A DNA stretch of 64,000 nucleotides from Streptomyces curacoi (GTDB lineage: Bacteria > Actinomycetota > Actinomycetes > Streptomycetales > Streptomycetaceae), in the NCBI RefSeq assembly GCF_001513975.1, contig NZ_KQ947989.1, positions 248,001 through 312,000 on the forward strand, in the 5' to 3' direction. Of the stretch, positions 1-7,824 are shown piece by piece. The position numbers and the translations under genes were made by a program. Positions within the stretch are counted from its first letter, which is position 1; every line of letters starts with the position of its first letter. The notes beneath the pieces are model-generated. The model did no database searches. It saw only the letters and a program-made list of their open reading frames with translations, and was not told the origin of the DNA.

Positions 1-249
1 GGGCGGCTGCTCGACTGGGGATTCTGGGCGGTGGGGCGGGTCGAACCGGTGGGGTCGCTCGACGCCTTGCGGGTCAAGCCGAGGCCGGGGCCCGCGACGA
101 TGCCGGTGGCGGCTGCGGTGGAGCCGGAGGGCGGGGCGGCCGGGCCGGGCTGGGCGGAGGCGTGGGCGATCGTGGGAGCGGCCATGCTCGGGGCCGGTGT
201 CATGTCGCTGCTGCTGCGCGGCAAGGTCGAGGACTCGGCGCCGAGTTGA
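1..249 (+). CDS. possible C-terminal end of a membrane-anchored protein (cut by left edge)
   Basis: An open frame enters from the left edge and stops with TGA at 247-249. The last 82 codons end in a hydrophobic stretch (AWAIVGAAMLGAGVMSLLL) followed by a short polar tail, which looks like a C-terminal membrane anchor. No family is recognised. The problem is that the minus-strand glycosyltransferase frame is also open across the same bases, and the two frames share their wobble positions, so third-position G/C bias cannot decide between them. One of the two readings of bases 1-249 is probably wrong. The membrane-anchor-like ending slightly favours this one. Confidence 0.35.
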   Translation, partial: GRLLDWGFWAVGRVEPVGSLDALRVKPRPGPATMPVAAAVEPEGGAAGPGWAEAWAIVGAAMLGAGVMSLLLRGKVEDSAPS

Positions 250-1349
250 CCGACCGGCAGCCGGAGCAGCAGGCCCAGGGTGATCCAGGCGTAGATGTTG
301 CTGCCGAGGAAGCCGTCGACGCCGGACGCGTCGTCGAACCACAGCCACACCACGCTGGTGCACAGCGGCGCGTACAGGACACCCGCGAGCCGCGGATGCC
401 CGGCGCGCAGGAGGACGGCGAAGGACGGCAGCAGCCACACCAGGTGGTGGACCCAGGTGATCGGACTGACCAGGCAGGCGGTCAGCCCGGTGAGGGCGAA
501 CGCCGCCGTCCAGTTCCCCGCCGCGACCGCCCGACGGGTACGCGCCGCCCAGACGCCCAGGACCAGCAGGACCGCCACCGCCCAGACCAGGCGGTCGGAC
601 ACGCCCAGCCGGGCCAGGATTCCCTGCAGTGACTGGTTGGAGACGTAGTCGAGGCGGCCCACCCGGGTGGTGTCCCACATCGCGTGCGTCCAGTAGTAGC
701 GGGACGCGTCGGGCGCCACCCAGGCCGCCAGCGCCGTCGCTCCGGCGGCAACGGCCGTCGCCACGGCGGCGGTTCGCCGGCGCCGGGCCACCAGCAGCAG
801 GCCGATGAACAGGGCGGGCGTCAGCTTGATCGCCGCCGCGAGCCCGATCCCGACCCCCGCCCAGCGGCCCCTTCCGGTGGCCAGCAACCAGCAGTCGAGC
901 AGCACGAGGGCCAGCAGCAGGATGTTCACCTGGCCGAAGCTGAAGGTGTCCCGGAGCGGTTCGAAGAGGGCCAGCCCGCACGCCGCCAGCGCACAGCCGA
1001 ACCAGCCGTGGCGCCGCCAGGCCCGGCCGGCCAGCACGCGCAGCACGAAGGCCAGTGCCGCCAGGTTGAGCAGCAGCGCCACCGCGATCGCGGCGCGCAG
1101 ACCGAGCAGCGCCATGGGCAGCATGGCGACCGCGGCGAACGGCGGGTAGGTGAAGCCGTACGTCGTGCCCGGCACCCGGTAGTCGTAGATCCGGCCGCCG
1201 TGGTGGATCCAGCTGTCGACGGTGCCGTAGTAGACGCGCAGGTCGAACCAGCCCCGCAGCAACGGCACGGTCGCGGTGAACACGGTCACGGCGGCGGCGA
1301 GCACGAGCACCAGCACGAGCCGGCCGCGGTCGGTGCGCGGAAGCCTCAT
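1..1349 (-). CDS. GT87/DUF2029-type polyprenol-phosphate mannosyltransferase (3' end uncertain)
   Basis: Starts at ATG 1349, sharing a 4-nt ATGA overlap with the stop of the upstream MptB-like gene. The protein is polytopic, with many hydrophobic helices, and carries the TYPPFAA segment early in the chain, as in GT-C fold glycosyltransferases of the DUF2029/GT87 group. Such enzymes take mannose from polyprenyl-phosphate-mannose and add it to a glycan on the outer face of the membrane. The recognisable membrane core ends near base 262, where family members usually end. The frame has no stop before the left edge, so about 85 further Ser/Thr/Pro/Ala-rich codons are read, which overlap the possible plus-strand gene at 1-249. 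The real 3' end cannot be fixed here. Confidence 0.75.
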   Translation of the reverse strand, partial: MRLPRTDRGRLVLVLVLAAAVTVFTATVPLLRGWFDLRVYYGTVDSWIHHGGRIYDYRVPGTTYGFTYPPFAAVAMLPMALLGLRAAIAVALLLNLAALAFVLRVLAGRAWRRHGWFGCALAACGLALFEPLRDTFSFGQVNILLLALVLLDCWLLATGRGRWAGVGIGLAAAIKLTPALFIGLLLVARRRRTAAVATAVAAGATALAAWVAPDASRYYWTHAMWDTTRVGRLDYVSNQSLQGILARLGVSDRLVWAVAVLLVLGVWAARTRRAVAAGNWTAAFALTGLTACLVSPITWVHHLVWLLPSFAVLLRAGHPRLAGVLYAPLCTSVVWLWFDDASGVDGFLGSNIYAWITLGLLLRLPVGQLGAESSTLPRSSSDMTPAPSMAAPTIAHASAQPGPAAPPSGSTAAATGIVAGPGLGLTRKASSDPTGSTRPTAQNPQSSSR

Positions 1350-2740
1350 GCGGTGCGCTCCAACGCCGGGGCCTGCGCCGCCAGATGCGCCTGCCACAGG
1401 ACGACCACGGCGAGCGCGCCGCCGGAGACGGCCAGCACCAACTGGCCGACGTCCGCGGGCTCGCCGCTGGGCAGGACGGCGAGCGCGAGCACTCCCGTCA
1501 GGGCCGCCACCCGGTGCCGGACCGAAGTGCTGGGCGCCGCGGCGGCGATGAGGAACAGGCCCCACAGGGCGTACCAGGGGCGGAGCGCCGGTCCGAAGGC
1601 GGCCACGGCCGCCAGGCTCAGGCCCAGCGCGTACACGGGGCGTGGCCGCCAGCGCCACCAGATGAGGAGCACCAGGACCGCCGTGAGCAGCAGGCCGAGG
1701 GCATGCCACACGGGGACGGCCAGCGGCGCCAGATCGCTGCCGGCCATGTCCAGCAGCGTGGCGGTGGCCCGGCCGAGCAGGCTGGTGGGCGCCCAGTTCT
1801 GCGGGGAGACCGGCGTGTCCAGGGCACCTGTCCAGCCGTATCCCGTGCCCGCTGCGGCCGTTGCGACGACCGTGGTGGCGGCGGACCCCGCGGTCGTGCT
1901 CAGGATCGCCTTCGCCGGGTGCTGACCGGCCCGCATCCGCAGCACTACGACGGCGGCCAGGCCCAGCGCGGCAGGGGCCTTGACCAGGGCGGCGAGCGTG
2001 ACGAGTACGGCGCCCAGGACCGGCCACCGGCCGAGCGCGGCGACCAGTCCGGCGCCGAGCAGGCCGAGCATGAGGGCGTCGTTGTGGGCGCCCGCGACCA
2101 GATGCAGCAGGACGAGGGGGTTGAGGGCGCCGAGCCAGAGGGCGGCGGCCGGGTCGGCTCCGCTGTGCCGGGCCAGGCGCGGCAGCACGGCCGCCATCAG
2201 CGCCACCCCGAGCAGGGCTATCAGGCGCATGCCGAGGAGCCCGGCGGGCAGTTCGCCGCGGGTCGCACCGGACAGCGCGGAGGCGACGCCGAGGAACACC
2301 GGGCCGTAGGGGGCCGCGGTGTGCCGCCACAGCGGGGCGACCTCGTCCGCGAGCGGGCCACCGAGGTGGGCGGGTCCATGCGCGTACACGTCAATGTGCG
2401 CGTCGACCATGGCCCCCTGGGCCAGGTAGCTGTACACGTCCCGGCTGAACAGCGGTGGCGCGATCAGCAGTGGGGCGGCCCAGACCGCCAGCACCAGCAG
2501 CAGGGCGCGTGGGGTCGGCGGGTCGGCGCTGCGCACGAGCCGGCCGAGCAGCAGCCAGGCCGCGATCAGCAGGACGACACCGAAGTACACGCCGACCAGG
2601 CCGAGGGCCGCGTGTGCCGAGGTGGGGGCCAGGAGTTCCCGGACCGGCAACGCGCCGGCCGTCTCACCGCCCAGGGCGAGGAAGGCGGTGCCGGCCAGAC
2701 CGAGTATCTGGCAGCGGCGGAGATCGACGGGAAAAGCCAT
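1346..2740 (-). CDS. MptB-like alpha-(1->6)-mannosyltransferase, polytopic membrane protein
   Basis: A 464-aa protein with about a dozen predicted membrane helices. It contains the SRDVYSYLAQG and HNDALM segments typical of polyprenol-phosphomannose-dependent alpha-1,6-mannosyltransferases (MptA/MptB-type, GT-C fold). The Asp in the first loop motif is the usual catalytic position in GT-C enzymes. It would transfer mannose from polyprenyl-phosphate-mannose onto a lipid-linked or surface mannan. It is translationally coupled by ATGA to the GT87-type gene downstream, so the two probably elongate and branch the same glycan. I chose ATG 2740; a GTG three codons upstream (2749) is possible, and neither has a strong ribosome-binding site. 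Confidence 0.8.
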   Translation of the reverse strand: MAFPVDLRRCQILGLAGTAFLALGGETAGALPVRELLAPTSAHAALGLVGVYFGVVLLIAAWLLLGRLVRSADPPTPRALLLVLAVWAAPLLIAPPLFSRDVYSYLAQGAMVDAHIDVYAHGPAHLGGPLADEVAPLWRHTAAPYGPVFLGVASALSGATRGELPAGLLGMRLIALLGVALMAAVLPRLARHSGADPAAALWLGALNPLVLLHLVAGAHNDALMLGLLGAGLVAALGRWPVLGAVLVTLAALVKAPAALGLAAVVVLRMRAGQHPAKAILSTTAGSAATTVVATAAAGTGYGWTGALDTPVSPQNWAPTSLLGRATATLLDMAGSDLAPLAVPVWHALGLLLTAVLVLLIWWRWRPRPVYALGLSLAAVAAFGPALRPWYALWGLFLIAAAAPSTSVRHRVAALTGVLALAVLPSGEPADVGQLVLAVSGGALAVVVLWQAHLAAQAPALERTA

Positions 2741-2848
2741 GGCCAACACTCGGGCAGCGTGTCAACGCCGGGTGGCCGGAAAGCGACGCGGGACCCTCGG
2801 GGCGGCGGCCTGCGTGTGACCGCCGTGTGATCCCTCCCGGTGCGGGCG

Positions 2849-4183
2849 TCACAGGAAACGGGAGCTGGCCACCGGCCCCGATGACGTGAGGCCGGCCCGG
2901 TCGCCCTGGAGCCAGGAACCGCGGACGGCGGTGACGAACTCGGTGAGCCGTTCGACCGGGTCGGCGGGTCCCTCGCCGTCACCCTCGTCGGGCGACGGGT
3001 CGGCCGCCAGGATCTCCGCGGCGATCTCCTCCGCCGGTCGGTCGTCGGGAGCACCGCGCTCCACGTTCCCGTCGTCGTCCGCCCGCAGCTGCCCCTCCCA
3101 CGGTGCCGTCGCCGACTGGTGCAGCAGGGCGATGCTGTCGGCGGTGACGACCGGCGGGTCGGTCCAGTTGCTCGCGTGCTCGTGCAGCACCTGTCCCGGC
3201 GCCCGCTCGAAGAGCCCGCCGAGGATGTCCGGGCCCTGGTCGGCGCCGGCCACGTCGTTCAGGTCGTAGGCGACGACGACGGTGTCCTCCCGTCCCGGCG
3301 CGAACGGCACCGTCGGCAGCTGGAGCACCTCGGCCGCGGCGAGGCCGAGGATCCTGCTGCTGCGGTCGGGCAGCAGGGACACCGACGTGGGGCGTGCCCC
3401 GGCGGCGCCGAGGACCGCCTTCAGCCGCGACAGGCCCCGCAGGCACTGGTCGTAGGAGTCCTGCAGCCAGGCGTACCGCCCGGCCATGCCCGCGTCGAAG
3501 CCGTACGGGGACAGCGTGCCGAGCACGGTGCCGCCGATGACGTACTGCCATCCCCGCAGGTCACCGAGGTCCAGTGGGCTCACCGGCTCGGCGCTCGCGG
3601 CGCGGTCCAGCATGCGGCGCTGGCGGGCCTGCGCGGGCAGCCACATCGCGTCGTCCGGGTCGGACAGCAGCGCGTGCCGGCTGCGGGCCAGGGCGAGGTC
3701 ACCGGCCATGACGGCGTTGAAGACCAGCAGGTAGCGGTCCGGCCAGTCGGCGAGTTCGCTCTCCCGCGCGGCCAGGACATCCACCGCCTCGCGGTGCCGG
3801 CCCTCGCGCTCGTACGCCGAGACCAGCTCGCGCAGGATCGCCGCCGAACCCGGCGCCCGGTTCAGCGCCTCACGCAGGGCGGGTATCGCCAGGTAGGGCA
3901 CGCCGCGTTCGATGCACGCGTACCCGAAGTCGTGGAGCGCCCGGGCCTGTTCGGGGCGGGCGGCCAGGGCGGTGGCGGCGGTGTGGAGGTCGTCGAAGCC
4001 GGCGGCGCCTGCGGCCCGGGCCACCACGAGAGCGACCTCACCGAGCGGCCCGCCGTCGACGCCCTGCCGCAACTGGCGCAGGGCTCCGGGGATGTCCCCC
4101 TCGTCGAGGGACTGCCAGGCCTTGAGCAGTCCGGGCGTCTTCGGTCGGCGATTCTTGCGCGAGAACATGCCGAAGATCCTCAC
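2849..4183 (-). CDS. TPR-containing cytoplasmic protein of unknown function
   Basis: A 444-aa protein with no signal peptide and no clear membrane segment. Residues about 20-180 read as tandem helical hairpins of tetratricopeptide type: Ala/Leu-rich, with repeats such as the one around ACIERGVPYLAIPALREAL. The middle part (about 210-340) is a mixed alpha/beta region with no recognised motif. The C-terminus is acidic, rich in Asp/Glu/Pro. TPR proteins usually act as scaffolds; the partner is unknown. It is separated from the mannosyltransferase pair by about 100 nt and lies on the same strand, so co-transcription is possible. The function is not known to me. Confidence 0.75.
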   Translation of the reverse strand: MRIFGMFSRKNRRPKTPGLLKAWQSLDEGDIPGALRQLRQGVDGGPLGEVALVVARAAGAAGFDDLHTAATALAARPEQARALHDFGYACIERGVPYLAIPALREALNRAPGSAAILRELVSAYEREGRHREAVDVLAARESELADWPDRYLLVFNAVMAGDLALARSRHALLSDPDDAMWLPAQARQRRMLDRAASAEPVSPLDLGDLRGWQYVIGGTVLGTLSPYGFDAGMAGRYAWLQDSYDQCLRGLSRLKAVLGAAGARPTSVSLLPDRSSRILGLAAAEVLQLPTVPFAPGREDTVVVAYDLNDVAGADQGPDILGGLFERAPGQVLHEHASNWTDPPVVTADSIALLHQSATAPWEGQLRADDDGNVERGAPDDRPAEEIAAEILAADPSPDEGDGEGPADPVERLTEFVTAVRGSWLQGDRAGLTSSGPVASSRFL

Positions 4184-4237
4184 CGACGACCCGAACTCTC
4201 CTCAACCGCATTACGCGGCGCGGGCCGGTGCCGGGGG

Positions 4238-5179
4238 TCAGAAGACCGACAGTCCGGTGAGTGTCGTGAAGCGGTCCAGGGCCGCCACGCCGGCCACCGA
4301 GTTGCCCCGCTCGTCCAGGCCCGGACTCCAGACGCACAGCGTGCACCGGCCCGGCACCACCGCGATGATGCCGCCGCCCACGCCGCTCTTGCCGGGCAGG
4401 CCCACCCGGTACGCGAAGTCGCCGGCCGCGTCGTACGTTCCGCAGGTCAGCATCACCGCGTTGACCTGCTTGGCCTGGCTGCGGGTGAGCAGCCGGGTGC
4501 CGTCGGCGCGGACGCCGTGGCGGGCCAGGAAGGTGGTGGCCAGGGCGAGGTCGGCGCAGGACGCGGTCAGGGAGCACTGGCGGAAGTACTGGTCGAGCAG
4601 GGCAGGCACGGGGTTGTCGATGTTGCCGTACGACGCCATGAAGTGGGCCAGCGCGGCGTTGCGGTCGCCGTGCGCCGACTCGGAGGCGGCTACGTCCTTG
4701 TCGAAGTCCAGGGCCGGGTTGCCGCTCTCCGCGCGCAGGAAGGCCAGCAGCTCCCCCGCCGCGTCGCCGGTACGGGTGTACAGGCGGTCGGTGACGACGA
4801 GGGCGCCGGCGTTGATGAACGGGTTGCGCGGGATGCCGTCCTCGTACTCCAGCTGCACCAGGGAGTTGAAGGGGTTGCCGGAGGGCTCGCGGCCCACGTG
4901 CTCCCAGAGTTCGTCGCCCTCGCGGGCCAGGTCGAGCGCGAGGGTGAAGACCTTGGTGATGGACTGCGTGGAGAACGGCTCCCGCCAGTCCCCCACGCCG
5001 TACACCGTGCCGTCCAGCTCCGCGACGGCCATGCCGAAGCGACGCGGGTCGCGGGCCGCGAGGGCCGGGATGTAGTCGGCGGGCCGGCCACGGCCGGGGG
5101 TCCGCCCGATCTCCTCCGCGATGCGCTCCAGGATCGGCTGGAAGGTCAGTGACGACGTCGGCGCTGCCATGATCACCAT
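4238..5179 (-). CDS. glsA: glutaminase A
   Basis: Hydrolyses L-glutamine to L-glutamate and ammonia in the cytoplasm. The 313-aa protein shows the serine beta-lactamase-like glutaminase fold: the SxxK-type motif around FSTQSITKVF (Ser nucleophile and Lys), the NPFINAGAL segment, and the GKSGVGGGI segment near the C-terminus that is diagnostic of the family. The length matches bacterial GlsA (about 305-330 aa). I kept ATG 5179 because a GAGAGG ribosome-binding site sits about 5 nt upstream; ATG 5170 is the alternative. It lies 46 nt downstream of aspA on the same strand, so it probably belongs to the same amide/aspartate nitrogen cluster. Confidence 0.95.
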   Translation of the reverse strand: MVIMAAPTSSLTFQPILERIAEEIGRTPGRGRPADYIPALAARDPRRFGMAVAELDGTVYGVGDWREPFSTQSITKVFTLALDLAREGDELWEHVGREPSGNPFNSLVQLEYEDGIPRNPFINAGALVVTDRLYTRTGDAAGELLAFLRAESGNPALDFDKDVAASESAHGDRNAALAHFMASYGNIDNPVPALLDQYFRQCSLTASCADLALATTFLARHGVRADGTRLLTRSQAKQVNAVMLTCGTYDAAGDFAYRVGLPGKSGVGGGIIAVVPGRCTLCVWSPGLDERGNSVAGVAALDRFTTLTGLSVF

Positions 5180-5225
5180 TGTGCCTCTCTGCCGGTCCCG
5201 GTGCGCATCCGAGGGTTCGTGGCCG

Positions 5226-6638
5226 TCAGGCCACGGTGGCCCGACCGCTGCCCGCGACGACCTCCGGCCGCAGCAGGTCGGCGAGGGTCTCGGCGGGCAA
5301 CAGACCCTTCTCCAGGACGAGTTCGGCCACGCCCCGGCCGGAGACGAGGGCCTCCTTGGCGATGTCGGTGGCGGCCGTGTACCCGATGTGCGGGTTGAGG
5401 GCGGTGACCAGACCGATGGAGTTCTCCACGGTCGCGCGCAACGCCTCGGTGTTCGCGGTGATGCCGTCCACGCAGCGCTCGGCGAGGGTCACACAGGCGG
5501 CCCGCAGATGCGTGATGCTCTCCGACAGGGAGTGCAGGATGATCGGCTCGAACGCGTTGAGCTGGAGCTGTCCGGCCTCGGCGGCCATCGTGATGGCCAC
5601 GTCGTTGCCGATCACCTCGAAGGCGACCTGGTTGACGACCTCGGGAATCACCGGGTTCACCTTGCCCGGCATGATCGACGAACCCGCCTGCACCGGCGGC
5701 AGGTTGATCTCCCCCAGCCCCGCACGCGGCCCGGACGACAGCAGACGCAGGTCGTTGCAGCTCTTGGAGAGCTTCACGGCGATCCGCTTCAGCACACCGG
5801 ACATCTGCACGAACGCCCCGCAGTCCTGGGTCGCCTCGACCAGGTTGGCGGCGGTCACCAGCGGCAGGCCGGTGATCTCGGCGAGGTGACGGCGGGCAGA
5901 CTCGGCATACCCGGCAGGAGCGTTGAGTCCCGTGCCGATCGCCGTGGCGCCCAGGTTGATCTCATGGATCAACTCGACGGCCTCGGCAAGACGGGACCGG
6001 TCCTCGTCAATCATGACGGCATACGCCGAGAACTCCTGCCCGAGCGTCATCGGCACCGCGTCCTGCAACTGTGTACGGCCCATCTTGAGCACGTCGCGGA
6101 ACTCGACGGCCTTGCGGGCGAAGGCGTCCTGCAGCACGGACATCGCCTTGAGCAACCCGCGCACCGCGAACACCGTCGCGATCTTGACCGCGGTCGGATA
6201 GACGTCATTGGTCGACTGACCCAGGTTGACGTCCTCGTTGGGATGCAGGAACCGGTACTCACCCTTCGCGTGGCCCAGCAGCTCCAGCGCCCGGTTGGCG
6301 ACGACCTCGTTGGCGTTCATATTGGTCGAGGTGCCGGCGCCGCCCTGGATGACGTCGACGACGAACTGCTCGTGCAGCTTGCCGGACCGGATCTCCCGGC
6401 ACGCGGCGACGATCGCGGCGGCCTTCTCCGGCTCCAGCAGCCCGAGCTCCTCGTTGGCCAGGGCGGCGGCCTCCTTGACGGCGGCCAGGGCGTCGATCAG
6501 GTGCGGGTAGGCGGAGATCGGCGTACCGGTGATCGGGAAGTTCTCCGCGGCGCGCAGAGTGTGGACACCCCAGTACGCGTCGGCGGGGACGTCTCGGTCG
6601 CCGAGCAGATCGTGCTCGCTACGGGTGACGGCGGTCAT
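5226..6638 (-). CDS. aspA: aspartate ammonia-lyase (aspartase)
   Basis: Deaminates L-aspartate to fumarate and ammonia. The 470-aa protein has all the fumarase/aspartase superfamily blocks: the TNMNANEV and GQSTNDVYPTA segments, the TQLQDAVPMTLGQEF segment, and the signature GSSIMPGKVNPV containing the catalytic Ser on the mobile loop. The N-terminal EHDLLGDRDVPADAYWG is typical of aspartases rather than fumarase C. Start ATG 6638 fits this conserved N-terminus; the frame stays open upstream but that stretch is a dispersed repeat. The gene lies downstream of asparaginase, so asparagine can be processed through aspartate to fumarate plus two ammonia. Confidence 0.95.
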   Translation of the reverse strand: MTAVTRSEHDLLGDRDVPADAYWGVHTLRAAENFPITGTPISAYPHLIDALAAVKEAAALANEELGLLEPEKAAAIVAACREIRSGKLHEQFVVDVIQGGAGTSTNMNANEVVANRALELLGHAKGEYRFLHPNEDVNLGQSTNDVYPTAVKIATVFAVRGLLKAMSVLQDAFARKAVEFRDVLKMGRTQLQDAVPMTLGQEFSAYAVMIDEDRSRLAEAVELIHEINLGATAIGTGLNAPAGYAESARRHLAEITGLPLVTAANLVEATQDCGAFVQMSGVLKRIAVKLSKSCNDLRLLSSGPRAGLGEINLPPVQAGSSIMPGKVNPVIPEVVNQVAFEVIGNDVAITMAAEAGQLQLNAFEPIILHSLSESITHLRAACVTLAERCVDGITANTEALRATVENSIGLVTALNPHIGYTAATDIAKEALVSGRGVAELVLEKGLLPAETLADLLRPEVVAGSGRATVA

Positions 6639-6676
6639 GAGGGTGAGGCTTCTCTTTCTGAGATACGGAGGTGGAA

Positions 6677-6740
6677 GCGCCCCTTCAGGGGCGCGGGGAA
6701 CTGCGCGACCAGCCACAACGGCCCCGCGGCCGCCGGCCGA
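6677..6740. repeat. Streptomyces dispersed intergenic element with 7-bp hairpin
   Basis: Lies between asparaginase and aspA. It starts with a hairpin (GCGCCCC at 6677-6683, loop TTCA, GGGGCGC at 6688-6694), followed by GGGGAACTGCGCGACCAGCC and a GC-rich tail. I recognise this as a short element found in many intergenic regions of Streptomyces genomes; that is recollection, not a search. It may act as a transcription attenuator or processing site between the two genes. Confidence 0.7.
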
Positions 6741-6757
6741 CATGTCGGCCCGGACCA

Positions 6758-7774
6758 CTAGGCGCAAGCCGGAACCACAACGGGCTCAAGCGATCGAACG
6801 GGCCGCACACACCCGACCTCCCGCCCGCCCCCGAGAAGGGCCTCACCCTGGAACTCGGTGAGCAGCTCCGGATCAACCCCGGCCCACGCGAGCGCCGCCG
6901 CGGCGACCGGCACACGCGCCCTGTTGGCCCCGTCAGCGATTTTCACGGCAACGGCACGCCCGTCCGGCAGCGCAGCGACCTGCACGCCCTCGAACCCGTC
7001 CTTGGCGAGCAGCCCCGGCACGGCCCGCATCAACGCCGCGACATCCCGCCCGGTGCCGGAGGCCATCTCCGCGTGCTCCCGCATCGCGTCGGCGACCCGC
7101 GCCTCCGGTGTGCCCGGCGCCGCGGTGGTGATACGGGCGGCCGCACGGGCGAGGCCGTGCAGGGAGACGGAGAACAGCGGCGCACCGCACCCGTCGACGG
7201 TCACCCGCGCGATCCCCTGCCCCGTCAGGTCCTCGACGATCTCGGCGATCGCCTGCTGAAGGGGGTGCCCGGGATCGAGATAGTCCTCCAGGGACCAGCC
7301 GTTGAGCCGGCAGGTGTACAGCATGGCCGCGTGCTTGCCGGAGCAGTTCTGGGCGAGCCGGGAGGGCGGGCGGCCCTCCCGGACCCAGGCGTCCCGCACG
7401 ACCGGATCGAACGGCATGTCCGGGACGTTGCGCAGGTGGTCCTCGGTGAGCCCGGCGAGTTCGAGGATGCGCCGGGTGCCGGCGAGGTGGCGTTCCTCGC
7501 CGGAGTGGCTGGCCGCGGTGAGCGAGAGCAGCTCACCGTCGAGCGGGAGCCCGGCCCGGGCCATGGCGACGGCCTGGACGGGCTTGAGCGCCGAGCGCGG
7601 ATAGAAGGCGGCCTCGATGTCGCCGAGCTGGAACTGGACCTCGCCGTCGGCGCCGAGGACGACGACGGAACCGTAGTGGATGCCCTCGGTCATCCCGCCG
7701 CGTACGAGGTGGGCGACGGGGGCGTGGAGGGGTTCACGGACAAGGGGTGCGTCCGCGAGGGAACTGCTGTACAT
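6758..7774 (-). CDS. type II-like asparaginase (PF06089 family)
   Basis: Hydrolyses L-asparagine to aspartate and ammonia. The 338-aa protein belongs to the asparaginase family first described from Rhizobium (PF06089), unrelated to the E. coli AnsA/AnsB fold. Visible family features include YPRSALKPVQAVAM (candidate Ser-x-x-Lys pair), AASHSGEERHLA, and QNCSGKHAAML near the middle. The length is normal for the family (about 330 aa). I chose ATG 7774, which begins MYSSSLADAPLVREP; the upstream open frame is antisense-type Arg-rich sequence. It sits between the amino-acid permease (50 nt upstream) and aspA, so uptake, deamidation and deamination are encoded in order. Confidence 0.9.
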   Translation of the reverse strand: MYSSSLADAPLVREPLHAPVAHLVRGGMTEGIHYGSVVVLGADGEVQFQLGDIEAAFYPRSALKPVQAVAMARAGLPLDGELLSLTAASHSGEERHLAGTRRILELAGLTEDHLRNVPDMPFDPVVRDAWVREGRPPSRLAQNCSGKHAAMLYTCRLNGWSLEDYLDPGHPLQQAIAEIVEDLTGQGIARVTVDGCGAPLFSVSLHGLARAAARITTAAPGTPEARVADAMREHAEMASGTGRDVAALMRAVPGLLAKDGFEGVQVAALPDGRAVAVKIADGANRARVPVAAAALAWAGVDPELLTEFQGEALLGGGREVGCVRPVRSLEPVVVPACA

Positions 7775-7824
7775 CACTGCCTGTTTGTCGTGGGTCGATG
7801 AGGGGTCGTCGACCGGCGCGGATC

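Noticed and set aside
6639..6767. Longer start for the aspartate ammonia-lyase (ATG 6767)
   Set aside because: The extra 43 codons run through the dispersed repeat and do not match the conserved aspartase N-terminus.
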